A stretch of 64,000 bases of DNA from Flavobacterium psychroterrae (GTDB lineage Bacteria; Bacteroidota; Bacteroidia; Flavobacteriales; Flavobacteriaceae). Of this stretch, positions 36,170 to 45,187 are shown in pieces (position 1 is the stretch's first letter; every line of letters starts with the position of its first letter). A program made the position numbers and the translations under genes. The notes under the pieces were generated by a model that was not told the DNA's origin, did no database searches, and saw only the letters and a list, made by a program, of their open reading frames with translations. Where the stretch lies: assembly GCF_018380615.1 (NCBI RefSeq), contig NZ_JAGYVZ010000003.1:62001-126000 (forward strand), in the 5' to 3' direction.

Positions 36170-38719
36170 ATGAAAAAAGAACTACTTTTTCTATTCTTAT
36201 TATTGACCTCTTACCAAATGTGGTCGCAACAAGTAACAATTAATGAATCAGCAGGCTGGCTAGAATCTGCTTTTGTAAAATGGAATCCTGTTTCCGGCGC
36301 TGATTCTTATAATGTTTATTATACAGGAGGAGGTCAAACAAACAAAAAAATCGACAATGAATTGATTCGCAGCTATGGATCTTATTTTCGTGCTGACATT
36401 CCCGGACTTACTACAGGAAATTATACTATTACAGTAAAACCAGTAACAGCAACAATTGAAGGATCCGGGACATCAACATCAAATCTAACCGTGATAGCTC
36501 AGGATCGTGCAGGTTTCGCTTTTCAAGGCGGACGAGTTCCCGGAGGATATAAAATTGATGGAACCCCAAAAGATAATGCCGTAATTCTTTACATTACTCA
36601 AAACACGAAAAATACTATTTCGATGAATATCACAGGAGCCAGTACAAATCCGTGCGTAGGTTTACAAAATATTCTTTACGGAATTAAAAAAGGAAAAGAT
36701 AATCGTCCTTTTATCATTCGACTTATTGGAAACATAACCGACATGACAATAATGGAAGGCGGTGATATTACCATTGAAAATGCCAATAACGCAAATAGCT
36801 ATCTTACAATAGAAGGTATAGGAAATGATGCCGTCGTTAACGGAATGGGAATTCGATTGAAAAAGGCTTCTAATATTGAAGTTAGTAATCTGGGATTTAT
36901 GAATTGCAATAGCACTGCAGGTGACAATATTGGAATGCAACAGGACAACGATCACATCTGGGTTCACAATTGTGATTTATTTTACGGAGATGCAGGAAGT
37001 GACGCAGATCAAGTAAAAGGTGACGGAGCTCTTGATAACAAAAGCTCAACCTATATTACACTTGCATATAATCATTTTTGGGATAGTGGAAAAGCAAGTC
37101 TTTTAGGTTTAAGCGAAGGAACCACAGCTGGATTATATATCACATATCATCATAATTGGTTTGATCACTCAGATTCTCGTCACCCACGTGTACGCTACTA
37201 TTCTGCTCATATTTATAACAATTATTATGACGGTAATTCAAAATATGGAGCTGGATCAACTTTGGGATCTTCTTTATTTGTTGAAGGGAATTATTTCCGA
37301 AACAGCAAGAATCCAATGATGACTTCAATGCAAGGTACAGACGCATGGGATGAATCGGCTCAAAAAAATAACGCAACAACAGTAGGAACTTTTTCAGGTG
37401 AAGCCGGAGGAAGCATTAAAGCATTTAATAATACTTTTGATGCTGATATTGCAACTAACAGCATGCGTTTTGTAGCTTATGGAGATACAAATCCTCTATA
37501 CAATATTTCAGGAAAAATAAATTCAACAACTGATTTTGATGCTTATGTTGTAACTAATCGTGGAGATCAGGTTCCGGCTTCTGTCAAATCTTTTGCAGGA
37601 GGAAATATTTATAACAACTTTGATACTGACGCTTCTTTATATATAAAAAATCTGGTAATCGATTCTCCTTTGGCAGCAAAAAATAAAGTAATACAATATG
37701 CGGGAAGAATTTCAGGCGGTGATTTAAAATGGACATTTAATAATGCAACTGACGATAAATCTTCGCTTGTTATCCCAGCATTAAAATCAGCACTTTCTAA
37801 TTATACAAGTACGCTAATAAAAGTGCAAGGCGAAATCCCAGTTGTTGAAAGCAGTCAAACTTTGACTACTGATAGCGATATTAACCAAACTGTAGCTGCA
37901 CAAATAGTAATTGAACCAATGATTTTTACCTGGGGAGGCGATGCCACAGACGCAACAGTAACCGGATTGCCTGCGTCTGGAATAAGTTTCATAAAAAACA
38001 CTACTGATAAAACAATAACCATTACAGGTACTCCAACAGCTAGTGTTTCATTCTCAATTACAACGAATGGTACCGGAGGAACTCCTGCCAAATTATCAGG
38101 AACAGTAACTTTTGAAACCACAACTACTCCAAGTGCCGGAGATCAAATTCATGACTTTACTCTTTCGGCAAAGACAAGCACATTTTATACATTTACTGGT
38201 AATCTGGCAACAAATAAAGGAACGGTTACTTACAACGGCTTAACATTGACACAATGTTTAAAAATGGAAACTGCTACAACTATAACTTACACAACAACTC
38301 AAACAAGCACATTGACATTAGTTTTTGTTGAGCCAGCAGGAACTGCTAAAATTGACGGAGTTAATTATACTGCAACAGGAGGAATTATAACACTCGCTAT
38401 TCCTGCCGGAAATCATACAATAGCAAAAAAAGATACCGCAAATTTATTCTATATAAAAACTACTTACAGCACTCTAGGATTAAATGATAATTTTGAGTCT
38501 CAGAAATTAATCTTATATCCTAATCCGGTAACGAATCAGCTTTATATTTCTTCAGAAAATATTCAAAAAGTCGAAATCTATAATGTCTTAGGAGCACTAT
38601 TAAAAACTATTGAAAAAGAGACTGAATCTATTGATCTTAGCAACCTCACAACAGGAAACTATATTGTTAGGGTAACAACTGAAAAAGGATCTTTTACTAA
38701 AAAAATCATTAAAAAATAA
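36170..38719 (+). CDS. Secreted PL1 pectate lyase with T9SS sorting domain
   Basis: An 849-residue secreted enzyme expected to cleave pectate by beta-elimination. Layout: signal peptide (1-20); a fibronectin-III-like module at about 20-115; a right-handed beta-helix of family PL1 at about 120-470 with the calcium/active-site stretch DADQVKGDGALDNKSSTYIT near 280 and the arginine segment SRHPRVRYY near 335; an Ig-like module at about 560-640; a beta-rich module at about 660-765 that may bind carbohydrate; and a T9SS type A sorting domain at about 780-849 (LYPNPVTNQLYISS, ending FTKKIIKK). It is the first of two tandem paralogues, with the same promoter and operators as its partner. The family is clear; fine substrate specificity is not. 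Confidence 0.9.
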   Translation: MKKELLFLFLLLTSYQMWSQQVTINESAGWLESAFVKWNPVSGADSYNVYYTGGGQTNKKIDNELIRSYGSYFRADIPGLTTGNYTITVKPVTATIEGSGTSTSNLTVIAQDRAGFAFQGGRVPGGYKIDGTPKDNAVILYITQNTKNTISMNITGASTNPCVGLQNILYGIKKGKDNRPFIIRLIGNITDMTIMEGGDITIENANNANSYLTIEGIGNDAVVNGMGIRLKKASNIEVSNLGFMNCNSTAGDNIGMQQDNDHIWVHNCDLFYGDAGSDADQVKGDGALDNKSSTYITLAYNHFWDSGKASLLGLSEGTTAGLYITYHHNWFDHSDSRHPRVRYYSAHIYNNYYDGNSKYGAGSTLGSSLFVEGNYFRNSKNPMMTSMQGTDAWDESAQKNNATTVGTFSGEAGGSIKAFNNTFDADIATNSMRFVAYGDTNPLYNISGKINSTTDFDAYVVTNRGDQVPASVKSFAGGNIYNNFDTDASLYIKNLVIDSPLAAKNKVIQYAGRISGGDLKWTFNNATDDKSSLVIPALKSALSNYTSTLIKVQGEIPVVESSQTLTTDSDINQTVAAQIVIEPMIFTWGGDATDATVTGLPASGISFIKNTTDKTITITGTPTASVSFSITTNGTGGTPAKLSGTVTFETTTTPSAGDQIHDFTLSAKTSTFYTFTGNLATNKGTVTYNGLTLTQCLKMETATTITYTTTQTSTLTLVFVEPAGTAKIDGVNYTATGGIITLAIPAGNHTIAKKDTANLFYIKTTYSTLGLNDNFESQKLILYPNPVTNQLYISSENIQKVEIYNVLGALLKTIEKETESIDLSNLTTGNYIVRVTTEKGSFTKKIIKK

Positions 38720-38743
38720 TTAAATCTAACTATTAAAAAACAC

Positions 38744-38770
38744 AAGGCTTCCTGATCGGAAGCCTTTTTT
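38744..38770 (+). terminator. Terminator of the first pectate-lyase gene
   Basis: AAGGCTTCC and GGAAGCCTT form a stem followed by T. The same stem sequence closes the second paralogue, so it belongs to the duplicated unit. Confidence 0.85.
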
Positions 38771-39143
38771 ATGACCTAAAACATTATCTAAACCGGGCTG
38801 AAGTCCAGCACTACAAAATTAATCTAGCCTAACGGCTCTTTTGTGTTTTGTGCGAACTTTTTATGAGTGAAAAACAGGAAAAAGACTTAAATAAAACGTA
38901 TTAAAATAGAATTTATTAAACTAATTACCACTTCAATTTCATTAAAATTATTTAAAATAAAAGCAATTTTGAGTCCAAATATCACCAAACAGGATATTAA
39001 TATATAGCCTTTTTCTTATTTTTTAATTTAAATTATTAAACTGTCTAAAACTTGAATTTAGAGACAATTTAGCAATATCACCACTACTTTCAATTTTTTG
39101 AAAATACAATAAAAACAACCTCTTACAAAGATTTCTTACATTA

Positions 39144-39176
39144 TGTAATAAATTGCATTTAGTGTAATTTATTACA
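39144..39176. promoter_or_regulatory. Distal operator pair of the second pectate-lyase gene
   Basis: TGTAATAAATTGCA (39144-39157) and TGTAATTTATTACA (39163-39176) repeat the symmetry and the 19-base spacing seen upstream of the first gene. They lie 113 bases upstream of the promoter -7 element. Confidence 0.7.
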
Positions 39177-39256
39177 TAATCAATATTTAAATATGTAATT
39201 TTTTATTGTTTAAATATTTTTATAGCATAATTTTTACATAATTAAGAAATTAAATA

Positions 39257-39278
39257 TATTTTTGTGCAATCGATTACA
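39257..39278 (+). promoter_or_regulatory. Promoter -7 element with proximal operator, second pectate-lyase gene
   Basis: TATTTTTG (39257-39264) is followed without a gap by TGCAATCGATTACA (39265-39278), one base different from the perfect palindrome at the first gene. The placement relative to the promoter is identical. Confidence 0.7.
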
Positions 39279-39343
39279 ATTAATCAGGTGATTTCGATAT
39301 TAAAAAAACCACAAAAAACTTTATTAACTAAAAAACCACAATT

Positions 39344-42196
39344 ATGAAAAAAAACCTACTTATTTTCGCCTTATTGTTTGTCTGTTCGCAAATATGGGCA
39401 CAGCAAGTAACAATTAACGAAGCCTCAGGCTGGTTAGAATCTGCATTTGTAAAATGGCAACCCGTTAGCAATGCACAATCCTACAATGTTTATTATAGCG
39501 GAAACGGATTTGTTGACAAAAAAATTGACGATCAACTTATTAGAAGTTACGGTTCTTACTACAGAGCTGATGTTCCGGGCCTTAAAGCTGGAACATACAC
39601 AATAAAAGTAAAACCAGTATTGTCAGGAACGGAAGGAACAGGATCCACCACTAGTAATTTAACTGTATTAGCACAAGATCGAAATGGTTTTGCTTTTGAC
39701 GGAGGTCGCGTTCCTGGCGGTTATAATGCTGATGGTACTACAAAAACTGGTGCGGTAATTCTATATATTACTCAAAATACAAAAAATACCATCTCAATGG
39801 ACATTACAGGAGCGAGCACAAATCCTTGTGTTGGCTTACAAAATATTCTTTATGCCATTAAAAAAGGGAAAGATACACGTCCATTTATTATTCGATTAAT
39901 CGGAAATATTACAGATTTTAGCGTAATGGAAGGCGGAGATATCGTAATTGAAAATGCAAATAATGCATCAAGTTACGTAACCCTGGAAGGCGTTGGAAAT
40001 GATGCTGTTGCCAATGGTTGGGGAATACGTCTTAAAGCAGCTTCAAACGTAGAAGTAAGTAATATTGGCGTTATGAACTGCAATAGTACTGCAGGAGATA
40101 ATATTGGAATGCAACAGGATAATGACCATATTTGGGTTCACAATTGTGATTTATTTTATGGAAATGCCGGAAGTGATGCTGACCAGATAAAAGGAGACGG
40201 CGCATTGGATAATAAAACATCAACGTATATAACTTTAGCATATAATCACTTTTGGGACAGTGGAAAAGCAAGTCTTTTAGGCTTAAGCGAAGGAACTACA
40301 ACAGGTTTATACATTACGTATCACCACAACTGGTTCGACCATTCAGATTCTCGTCATCCACGTGTACGCTATTATTCGGCACATATTTATAACAATTATT
40401 TTGACGGTGTTTCAAAATATGGTTCGGGATCTACATTGGGTTCTTCTTTATTTGTTGAAGGAAATTATTTCCGCAACAGCAAACATCCAATGCTGACATC
40501 TTTACAAGGTTCAGATATTTGGGACGAAGCCAATCAGGTAAACAATGCAGGAACTATGGGAACTTTCTCCGGTGAGGCAGGTGGGTCGATCAAAGCTTTT
40601 AATAATACTTTTGATGCAGATATCGCTACAAACAATATGCGATTCGTAGCTTATGGCGATACGAATCCTTTATATAATATTTCAGGAAAAATTAGTTCCA
40701 CTACAGATTTTGATGCTTATGCAGCAACTTCAAGAGGTGAAGTTGTGAGCAGTAATGTTAAATCTAAATCAGGAGCAAACACGTATAATAATTTCGATAC
40801 CAATGCATCATTATATGTAAAAAACTTAGTGACAGATCAGCCGGCCACTGCAAAAAATAAAGTAACGCAATACGCAGGACGTGTTTCCGGAGGAGATTTA
40901 AAATGGACATTTGACAATAGTATCGATGATAAATCATCTTTGGTAATTACAGCTTTAAAATCGACACTTACCAACTACACAGGTTCATTAGTTGCTGTAC
41001 AAGGCGAAGGTAATCCTCCTGCAAGTTCACAAACATTAACATCTACAACAAATAACAGTCAGACGGTAGCGAGCGGAACAGCAATAAGTTCAATTGTTTT
41101 TACTTGGAGCGGAAGCGCAACTGATGCAACAGTAACCGGATTACCGGCATCTGGAATTAGTTTTGTGAAAAACGCATCAGCCAAAACCATTACCATTACA
41201 GGAACTCCAACGGCTACTTTATCATATTCCATAACTACCAGCGGCACTGGAACTGTAGCGACAGGATCAGGAACAATTACTGTTTCATCTGCCAGCGCTC
41301 AAACGCTTACTTCGCCATCTAACAAAAGTCAAACAGTAGCCAGCGGAACAGCAATTGCTTCTATCGTTTTTACTTGGGGCGGAAGCGCAACTGATGCGAC
41401 AGTAACCGGATTACCAGCATCTGGTATTAGTTATATAAAAAATTATTCAGCAAAAACAATCACAATTACCGGAACTCCAACAGCAACTGTATCTTACTCA
41501 ATTGCTACAACCGGAACGGGAACTGCGGCTACAGAATCAGGAACAATCACAGTAACAACAAGCAATCCTGGTACGGATCAAATTCACAATTTTACAACTT
41601 CAGGAAAAACGAGTTCATTTTATAACATCACAGGAAACATGAATTCATCTTCAGGATCTGTGAGTTATGCAGGACTAACTTTAACGGCAAGATTAAAAAT
41701 TGAGTCAAGCACTTCTATTACCTATACAACAACAAGCACGTCAACGTTGACTTTAGTTTTTGATTCAAATTTTACAGGAACAGTTAAGGTTGATAATGTT
41801 TCATACACAGCATCTGCAGGAATTGTTACAGCTTCAATTGCTTCGGGTTCTCACACAATTATTAAAGGATCTGTCGCCAATTTATTTTATATAAGTACAA
41901 AATACGGCAGCGGGACAGCCAGAATAGCACAAATTACTGAAGCAGAAGAAACAGTTGAAACCATTCAATCTTCAAAAACAATTCTATATCCAAATCCTGT
42001 AATGAACACTTTATATTTATCAAATTCGAGTCAGAAAATAGAACAAATTTTAATCTATAATTTATCTGGTGTATTGGTTAAAAGCGTTGGAAAAGATGCA
42101 GAAAGTGTTGATTTGACCCCGTTAATTCCGGGAACTTATTTAGTAAAAGTAAATACTAACGATGGTTCATTCAATCAGACGATTATAAAGAAATAA
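39344..42196 (+). CDS. Secreted PL1 pectate lyase, paralogue with duplicated Ig-like module
   Basis: A 950-residue paralogue of the preceding gene, near-identical through long parts of the PL1 domain (NCNSTAGDNIGMQQDNDHIW; SRHPRVRYY near 336). It has the same order: signal peptide (1-20), FnIII-like module, PL1 beta-helix, Ig-like modules, beta-rich module and T9SS type A sorting domain (LYPNPVMNTLYLSN, ending FNQTIIKK). It is 101 residues longer, mainly because the Ig-like module is present twice as tandem units of 90 residues (270 bases) at about 41022-41561. The extra module may lengthen the arm between the catalytic domain and the surface. The terminator at 42213 closes the gene. Confidence 0.9.
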   Translation: MKKNLLIFALLFVCSQIWAQQVTINEASGWLESAFVKWQPVSNAQSYNVYYSGNGFVDKKIDDQLIRSYGSYYRADVPGLKAGTYTIKVKPVLSGTEGTGSTTSNLTVLAQDRNGFAFDGGRVPGGYNADGTTKTGAVILYITQNTKNTISMDITGASTNPCVGLQNILYAIKKGKDTRPFIIRLIGNITDFSVMEGGDIVIENANNASSYVTLEGVGNDAVANGWGIRLKAASNVEVSNIGVMNCNSTAGDNIGMQQDNDHIWVHNCDLFYGNAGSDADQIKGDGALDNKTSTYITLAYNHFWDSGKASLLGLSEGTTTGLYITYHHNWFDHSDSRHPRVRYYSAHIYNNYFDGVSKYGSGSTLGSSLFVEGNYFRNSKHPMLTSLQGSDIWDEANQVNNAGTMGTFSGEAGGSIKAFNNTFDADIATNNMRFVAYGDTNPLYNISGKISSTTDFDAYAATSRGEVVSSNVKSKSGANTYNNFDTNASLYVKNLVTDQPATAKNKVTQYAGRVSGGDLKWTFDNSIDDKSSLVITALKSTLTNYTGSLVAVQGEGNPPASSQTLTSTTNNSQTVASGTAISSIVFTWSGSATDATVTGLPASGISFVKNASAKTITITGTPTATLSYSITTSGTGTVATGSGTITVSSASAQTLTSPSNKSQTVASGTAIASIVFTWGGSATDATVTGLPASGISYIKNYSAKTITITGTPTATVSYSIATTGTGTAATESGTITVTTSNPGTDQIHNFTTSGKTSSFYNITGNMNSSSGSVSYAGLTLTARLKIESSTSITYTTTSTSTLTLVFDSNFTGTVKVDNVSYTASAGIVTASIASGSHTIIKGSVANLFYISTKYGSGTARIAQITEAEETVETIQSSKTILYPNPVMNTLYLSNSSQKIEQILIYNLSGVLVKSVGKDAESVDLTPLIPGTYLVKVNTNDGSFNQTIIKK
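41022..41561 (+). repeat. Internal tandem duplication, 2 x 270 bases
   Basis: Two copies of a 90-residue Ig-like module, each containing the words SDATVTGLPASGIS-like and KTITITGTPTAT. Corresponding bases are exactly 270 apart (for example 41031 and 41301). The first paralogue has one copy only. Confidence 0.85.
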
Positions 42197-42212
42197 GAAT
42201 ATTTTAAAAGAA

Positions 42213-42240
42213 AAAGGCTTCCAAAATTTTGGAAGCCTTT
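42213..42240. terminator. Bidirectional terminator between converging genes
   Basis: A perfect 28-base palindrome with arms AAAGGCTTCCAAAA and TTTTGGAAGCCTTT. It serves the second pectate-lyase gene and may also end the minus-strand cluster. Confidence 0.8.
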
Positions 42241-42272
42241 CTTTAATTCTTCAAAGTAAAAAGATATTTTGT

Positions 42273-42674
42273 CTATCTGTTTCTGTTTCTAAATTCTTCT
42301 TGTTGACTCACTTTATTAGATTCTTTAAATACACTTTTGATTGTTTTCAAATTAATACTTACAAACAAAAACATTCCAATAAAAATGGCTATCCAACTAT
42401 AAACAATCTTTACCGCGGGTAGATCTAAGGCTACAACATAAAATACAATTGTAGGCAAAATAGAAACAAACATCGTAAGTCCTAAAGACAACATTAATGG
42501 ATTAATAAAATAACTATTAATGGCATCCAAGCCGAGTTTTCTAATTATAAATGAGAAAAATAATAAAGCTACTATTCCAAAAACAATGCTGGCAAATCCG
42601 TAAATTAAAACCTTATCGTTTAAGCTATTAATAGCATCTTCGTAGCCAAAAAAAACATTAAAATTGAATTCCAT
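42273..42674 (-). CDS. Small membrane protein of the LemA cluster
   Basis: A 133-residue protein read from the ATG at 42674 (MEFNFNVFFGYEDAINS), with three or four hydrophobic helices at about 24-44, 55-80, 85-105 and a charged tail rich in Asn, Gln and Arg. The start overlaps the end of lemA by 17 bases, which indicates coupling. An earlier in-frame ATG at 42728 is less likely because it would add 18 residues deep inside lemA. I do not recognise the family. It is the last gene of the cluster. Confidence 0.7.
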   Translation of the reverse strand: MEFNFNVFFGYEDAINSLNDKVLIYGFASIVFGIVALLFFSFIIRKLGLDAINSYFINPLMLSLGLTMFVSILPTIVFYVVALDLPAVKIVYSWIAIFIGMFLFVSINLKTIKSVFKESNKVSQQEEFRNRNR

Positions 42675-43221
42675 CGTACTTTTTATCTTCTGGTGAAACA
42701 TCAAATAAAGTCTGCATTTTGTAGCCAAATATCGTCGCTAGAATAACATTAGGAAACTCCTGAATTCCTACATTATAAAGATTTACACTGTCATTAAAAA
42801 ATTCTCGTCGGTCTGCAATTTTATCTTCCATTTGTGAAACTCTTTTTTGCAATTCCAGAAAATTACTATTAGACAAAAGTGTTGGATAATTCTCTGAAAC
42901 TGAAAAAACACTTTTTAATGTTTTTGAAAACTCATTTGCATTATCGATTTTTTCTTCTACTGTTTTCGCGTTCAAAAAATCGGTTCTTAATTTAGTAAGA
43001 TTCGTAAGCATATTGGTTTCATGTTCTGTAAATTTAGAGACAATTTTTACTAACTCAGGAATTTCATCTGCACGTTGCATCAGGATTACATCGATATTTC
43101 TAAAGGCTTTTTCATTATTATTTTTTAGCATAACCAGCTTATTATAAATTCTTATAAAAAAATTAAAAAATATAATAATCAGAATTAATCCGGGAAGTAG
43201 GGCAATGTTTTGAACAGTCAT
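42658..43221 (-). CDS. lemA: LemA family membrane protein
   Basis: A 187-residue protein with one N-terminal helix (about 8-26) and a long helical cytoplasmic or periplasmic bundle. The family stretch YNKLVMLKNNNEKAFRNIDVILMQRADEIPELVKIV and the C-terminal YNVGIQEFPNVILATIFGYK (usual LemA has YN..i..FP...iA...gf) are clear. LemA proteins are widespread and of unsettled function; they often occur with TPM-domain or GIDE-domain membrane proteins. Here it lies 7 bases after the split GIDE gene and overlaps the next small gene. Confidence 0.92.
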   Translation of the reverse strand: MTVQNIALLPGLILIIIFFNFFIRIYNKLVMLKNNNEKAFRNIDVILMQRADEIPELVKIVSKFTEHETNMLTNLTKLRTDFLNAKTVEEKIDNANEFSKTLKSVFSVSENYPTLLSNSNFLELQKRVSQMEDKIADRREFFNDSVNLYNVGIQEFPNVILATIFGYKMQTLFDVSPEDKKYDGIQF

Positions 43222-43228
43222 ATTTTCT

Positions 43229-43468
43229 TTAATTTAAAATGATATAAATGAGTATAAGCGAAATAAAAAATAATGTGGCTAAAAAAGAATTTAACAATGG
43301 TTTGTACTTATTTCTAAACGAAATACTTCTAGGAATTGCAACGCCAAATATAGTATCCGGACAATTTTTTTTTATAATCGTGTCGCCATTGTCTGATGCA
43401 GCGTAACCTATCAATAGCATATAATCGTTGGTTTTTAAATAAGTTTCAGAATATCTGGTCTTTCCCCC
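43229..43468 (-). pseudogene. C-terminal part of the GIDE protein, out of frame
   Basis: In the frame shifted by one base, the minus strand reads on from the C-tract at 43464-43468 as GKTRYSETYLKTNDYMLLIG and then YAASDNGDTIIKKN, ending with a helix (LLNSFLATLFFISLILIYII). This matches the end of GIDE-family proteins (a RYxE-x-L-x-x-x-D-x-v-y-v-l-G pattern followed by a C-terminal helix). Read alone from its ATG at 43420 it would be a 63-residue membrane peptide, but the upstream in-frame similarity shows it is the missing end of the gene before it. Confidence 0.7.
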
Positions 43469-44271
43469 TGTTGATTATCAACTCTGTCAAAAAAATATTC
43501 TAATCCTTCGCCATCTACCGTTACAGAACCAGTTTCGTCTTTGATCTTGAATTTACCTGTTTTGAGCTCACTAAAAATGGTTGAATAAGTAGTTCTGCCG
43601 TCATCGTCTGGCGGACTTTCTTTTTCAATTTTATAATAATATCCAATGCATGGTTTCTTAAAATAAGGAGAACTAATAGATTCTATTTCTTCTAAATCTC
43701 CTTCAATCTCTACTAAACCCATGGCGATTGCTGCTACTTTTGAAGTTGGCAGAATAGACTCCATCTTAAGAAACTTACTTTTATTACTTGGAAAAAATAT
43801 AGAACTGACCAGAATAAGACCCGGGATAATTAAAAAAAGTAGTTTTAGGTTTTCACTTACGGCCAGCCAATAAAAAGCAGCAATTATAGCCACTAAGACA
43901 AGAAATCCAAGAAGTTTGTCTTTAAGCGGTGTCTTAGGAATATTATGAATCCGATTGAATTTTTCTCTTTCTATTTTTTCTTTTTTACTGCTTATTATAC
44001 CTGAATAGATCATTCCGATAATAGTGAATAAAAAAAGTGTGAGAAATAAAACAAATATAATTGCAAACGGATAACTGGCATCGATTAAGTAACTACCACC
44101 AACAAGCAGTGGAGTTAAAACAAAAAATAACCAATTTGGAAATTTTAAATTATAAAGTGCTGCAAAAATTACAGTTTGAAATAAAGCAATGCCAAAGCTA
44201 AAAAGTATCAAAAAGATAAGTGCGCCGGGATCTGCTTTATTTTGAGTCAGCAATGTAAAAAAATCGTTCAT
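43435..44271 (-). CDS. GIDE-domain membrane protein, truncated by a frameshift
   Basis: Read as it stands, 278 residues: helices at about 15-35, 40-75, 80-95 and 125-160, then a GIDE-type domain from about 185 (SPYFKKPCIGYYYKIEKESP, then FKIKDETGSVTVDGEG) that stops early after DNQQGERPDILKLI. With one more G in the run of five G (complement of 43464-43468) the frame would continue into the downstream segment and give about 347 residues, the expected size. GIDE domains are named for the eukaryotic MULAN/GIDE ligase; bacterial ones lack the RING finger and occur with LemA. The frameshift may be a natural mutation, phase variation or a sequencing error. Confidence 0.75.
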   Translation of the reverse strand: MNDFFTLLTQNKADPGALIFLILFSFGIALFQTVIFAALYNLKFPNWLFFVLTPLLVGGSYLIDASYPFAIIFVLFLTLFLFTIIGMIYSGIISSKKEKIEREKFNRIHNIPKTPLKDKLLGFLVLVAIIAAFYWLAVSENLKLLFLIIPGLILVSSIFFPSNKSKFLKMESILPTSKVAAIAMGLVEIEGDLEEIESISSPYFKKPCIGYYYKIEKESPPDDDGRTTYSTIFSELKTGKFKIKDETGSVTVDGEGLEYFFDRVDNQQGERPDILKLI

Positions 44272-44303
44272 ATTTACTGTTAGAAATTCATTGGTTAAAT
44301 TGA

Positions 44304-45116
44304 TTAAAATACAATTTCTACTTCTTTAGAAAGCAGTTTTCTAAGACGGTTTCTTTCGATATCCGAAATTGGATTATGACTTAAATCCAGACCAATAAGT
44401 TTATCCAATTTATTGATTTCATTAGGAATTTCATGAATATCGTTATGGCTTAAAGTCAGGAATCTTAAGTTTTTGAACTGTAAAATTTCGTCAGGAAATT
44501 TGTTTAATTGTTTATTTGATAAGTTAAGTTCTTCTACTAAGTCCGATTTTAACTTTGCTTCTTCCAAAGCATAAAAACTCGATTTTTGTTTTTTATCCGC
44601 TTCTTTATTTCTAATAAATAATCCGGCAATAACCACGGTAAGTACAGCTAAAAAAAAGATACATAAAAAAGCCATCCAAACTGGATCTGTATTTTTTTCG
44701 GTTGTCAAAAGACGTAAGTAAATATAATATGCCATCCCAAAACACATCGACAAAAACAAGCCAAGAAATATGAGAAAAAGAATGTATTTGAGAAATGAAA
44801 GTAGAATGTTTTTGACATTCGTAGTCTTTTTTGCGACTAAAAAGTAAACAACAAGACATAAAATAAAAACCCAAAAAACAAGCATTCCTAATTTGGCATT
44901 GACATTATCGCCTTCCATAATTTCAAAAGTTATAGTAGCAGGAAACATCAAAATAAACCCAATAATTAATGCCAGAATTCCGATTGAAACACAACCTAAA
45001 TTATTTTTTTTATTTGAAGGTCTCAGCCATAAATAAGAAATGAGAAAAGATAAAAGTACAACTCCTATAAAAGCATATCCAAAAGGTGTAAGTCCCGCTA
45101 AAAACATCAAAGTCAT
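44304..45116 (-). CDS. Membrane protein with C-terminal leucine-rich repeats
   Basis: A 270-residue protein with five or six helices at about 8-27, 42-62, 75-95, 105-130 and 145-168, then a soluble tail with about three leucine-rich repeats: VEELNLSNKQLNKFPDEI, LRFLTLSHNDIHEIPNEI and LIGLDLSHNPISDIERNRL. These repeats are of the short bacterial type used for protein contacts. It is followed 32 bases later by the GIDE-domain gene on the same strand. The combination of multi-pass membrane segment and LRR is unusual. Function unknown. Confidence 0.8.
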   Translation of the reverse strand: MTLMFLAGLTPFGYAFIGVVLLSFLISYLWLRPSNKKNNLGCVSIGILALIIGFILMFPATITFEIMEGDNVNAKLGMLVFWVFILCLVVYFLVAKKTTNVKNILLSFLKYILFLIFLGLFLSMCFGMAYYIYLRLLTTEKNTDPVWMAFLCIFFLAVLTVVIAGLFIRNKEADKKQKSSFYALEEAKLKSDLVEELNLSNKQLNKFPDEILQFKNLRFLTLSHNDIHEIPNEINKLDKLIGLDLSHNPISDIERNRLRKLLSKEVEIVF

Positions 45117-45187
45117 TCTGTAATTTTATAAATTCTTTTTAAACAATTCTTTTTAAACAATTCTTTTATAACAATCCTGATTCTATT

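Larger units (their letters stand above)
38771..39343. other. Regulatory region of the second pectate-lyase gene
   Basis: No gene is visible in 573 bases. Near 38790-38870 there is repeat-like sequence (GGGCTGAAGTCCAGC and GCCTAACGGCTC are short dyads). The last 200 bases hold the operator pair, promoter and proximal operator listed separately. Confidence 0.55.

Noticed and set aside
43229..43420. A separate 63-residue membrane peptide gene
   Set aside because: In-frame sequence upstream of its ATG continues the GIDE family pattern, so it is the lost C-terminus of the preceding gene.
43435..44271. A bacterial ubiquitin ligase, from the name of the GIDE domain
   Set aside because: No RING finger or other E3 residues are visible; only the membrane-linked domain is shared.
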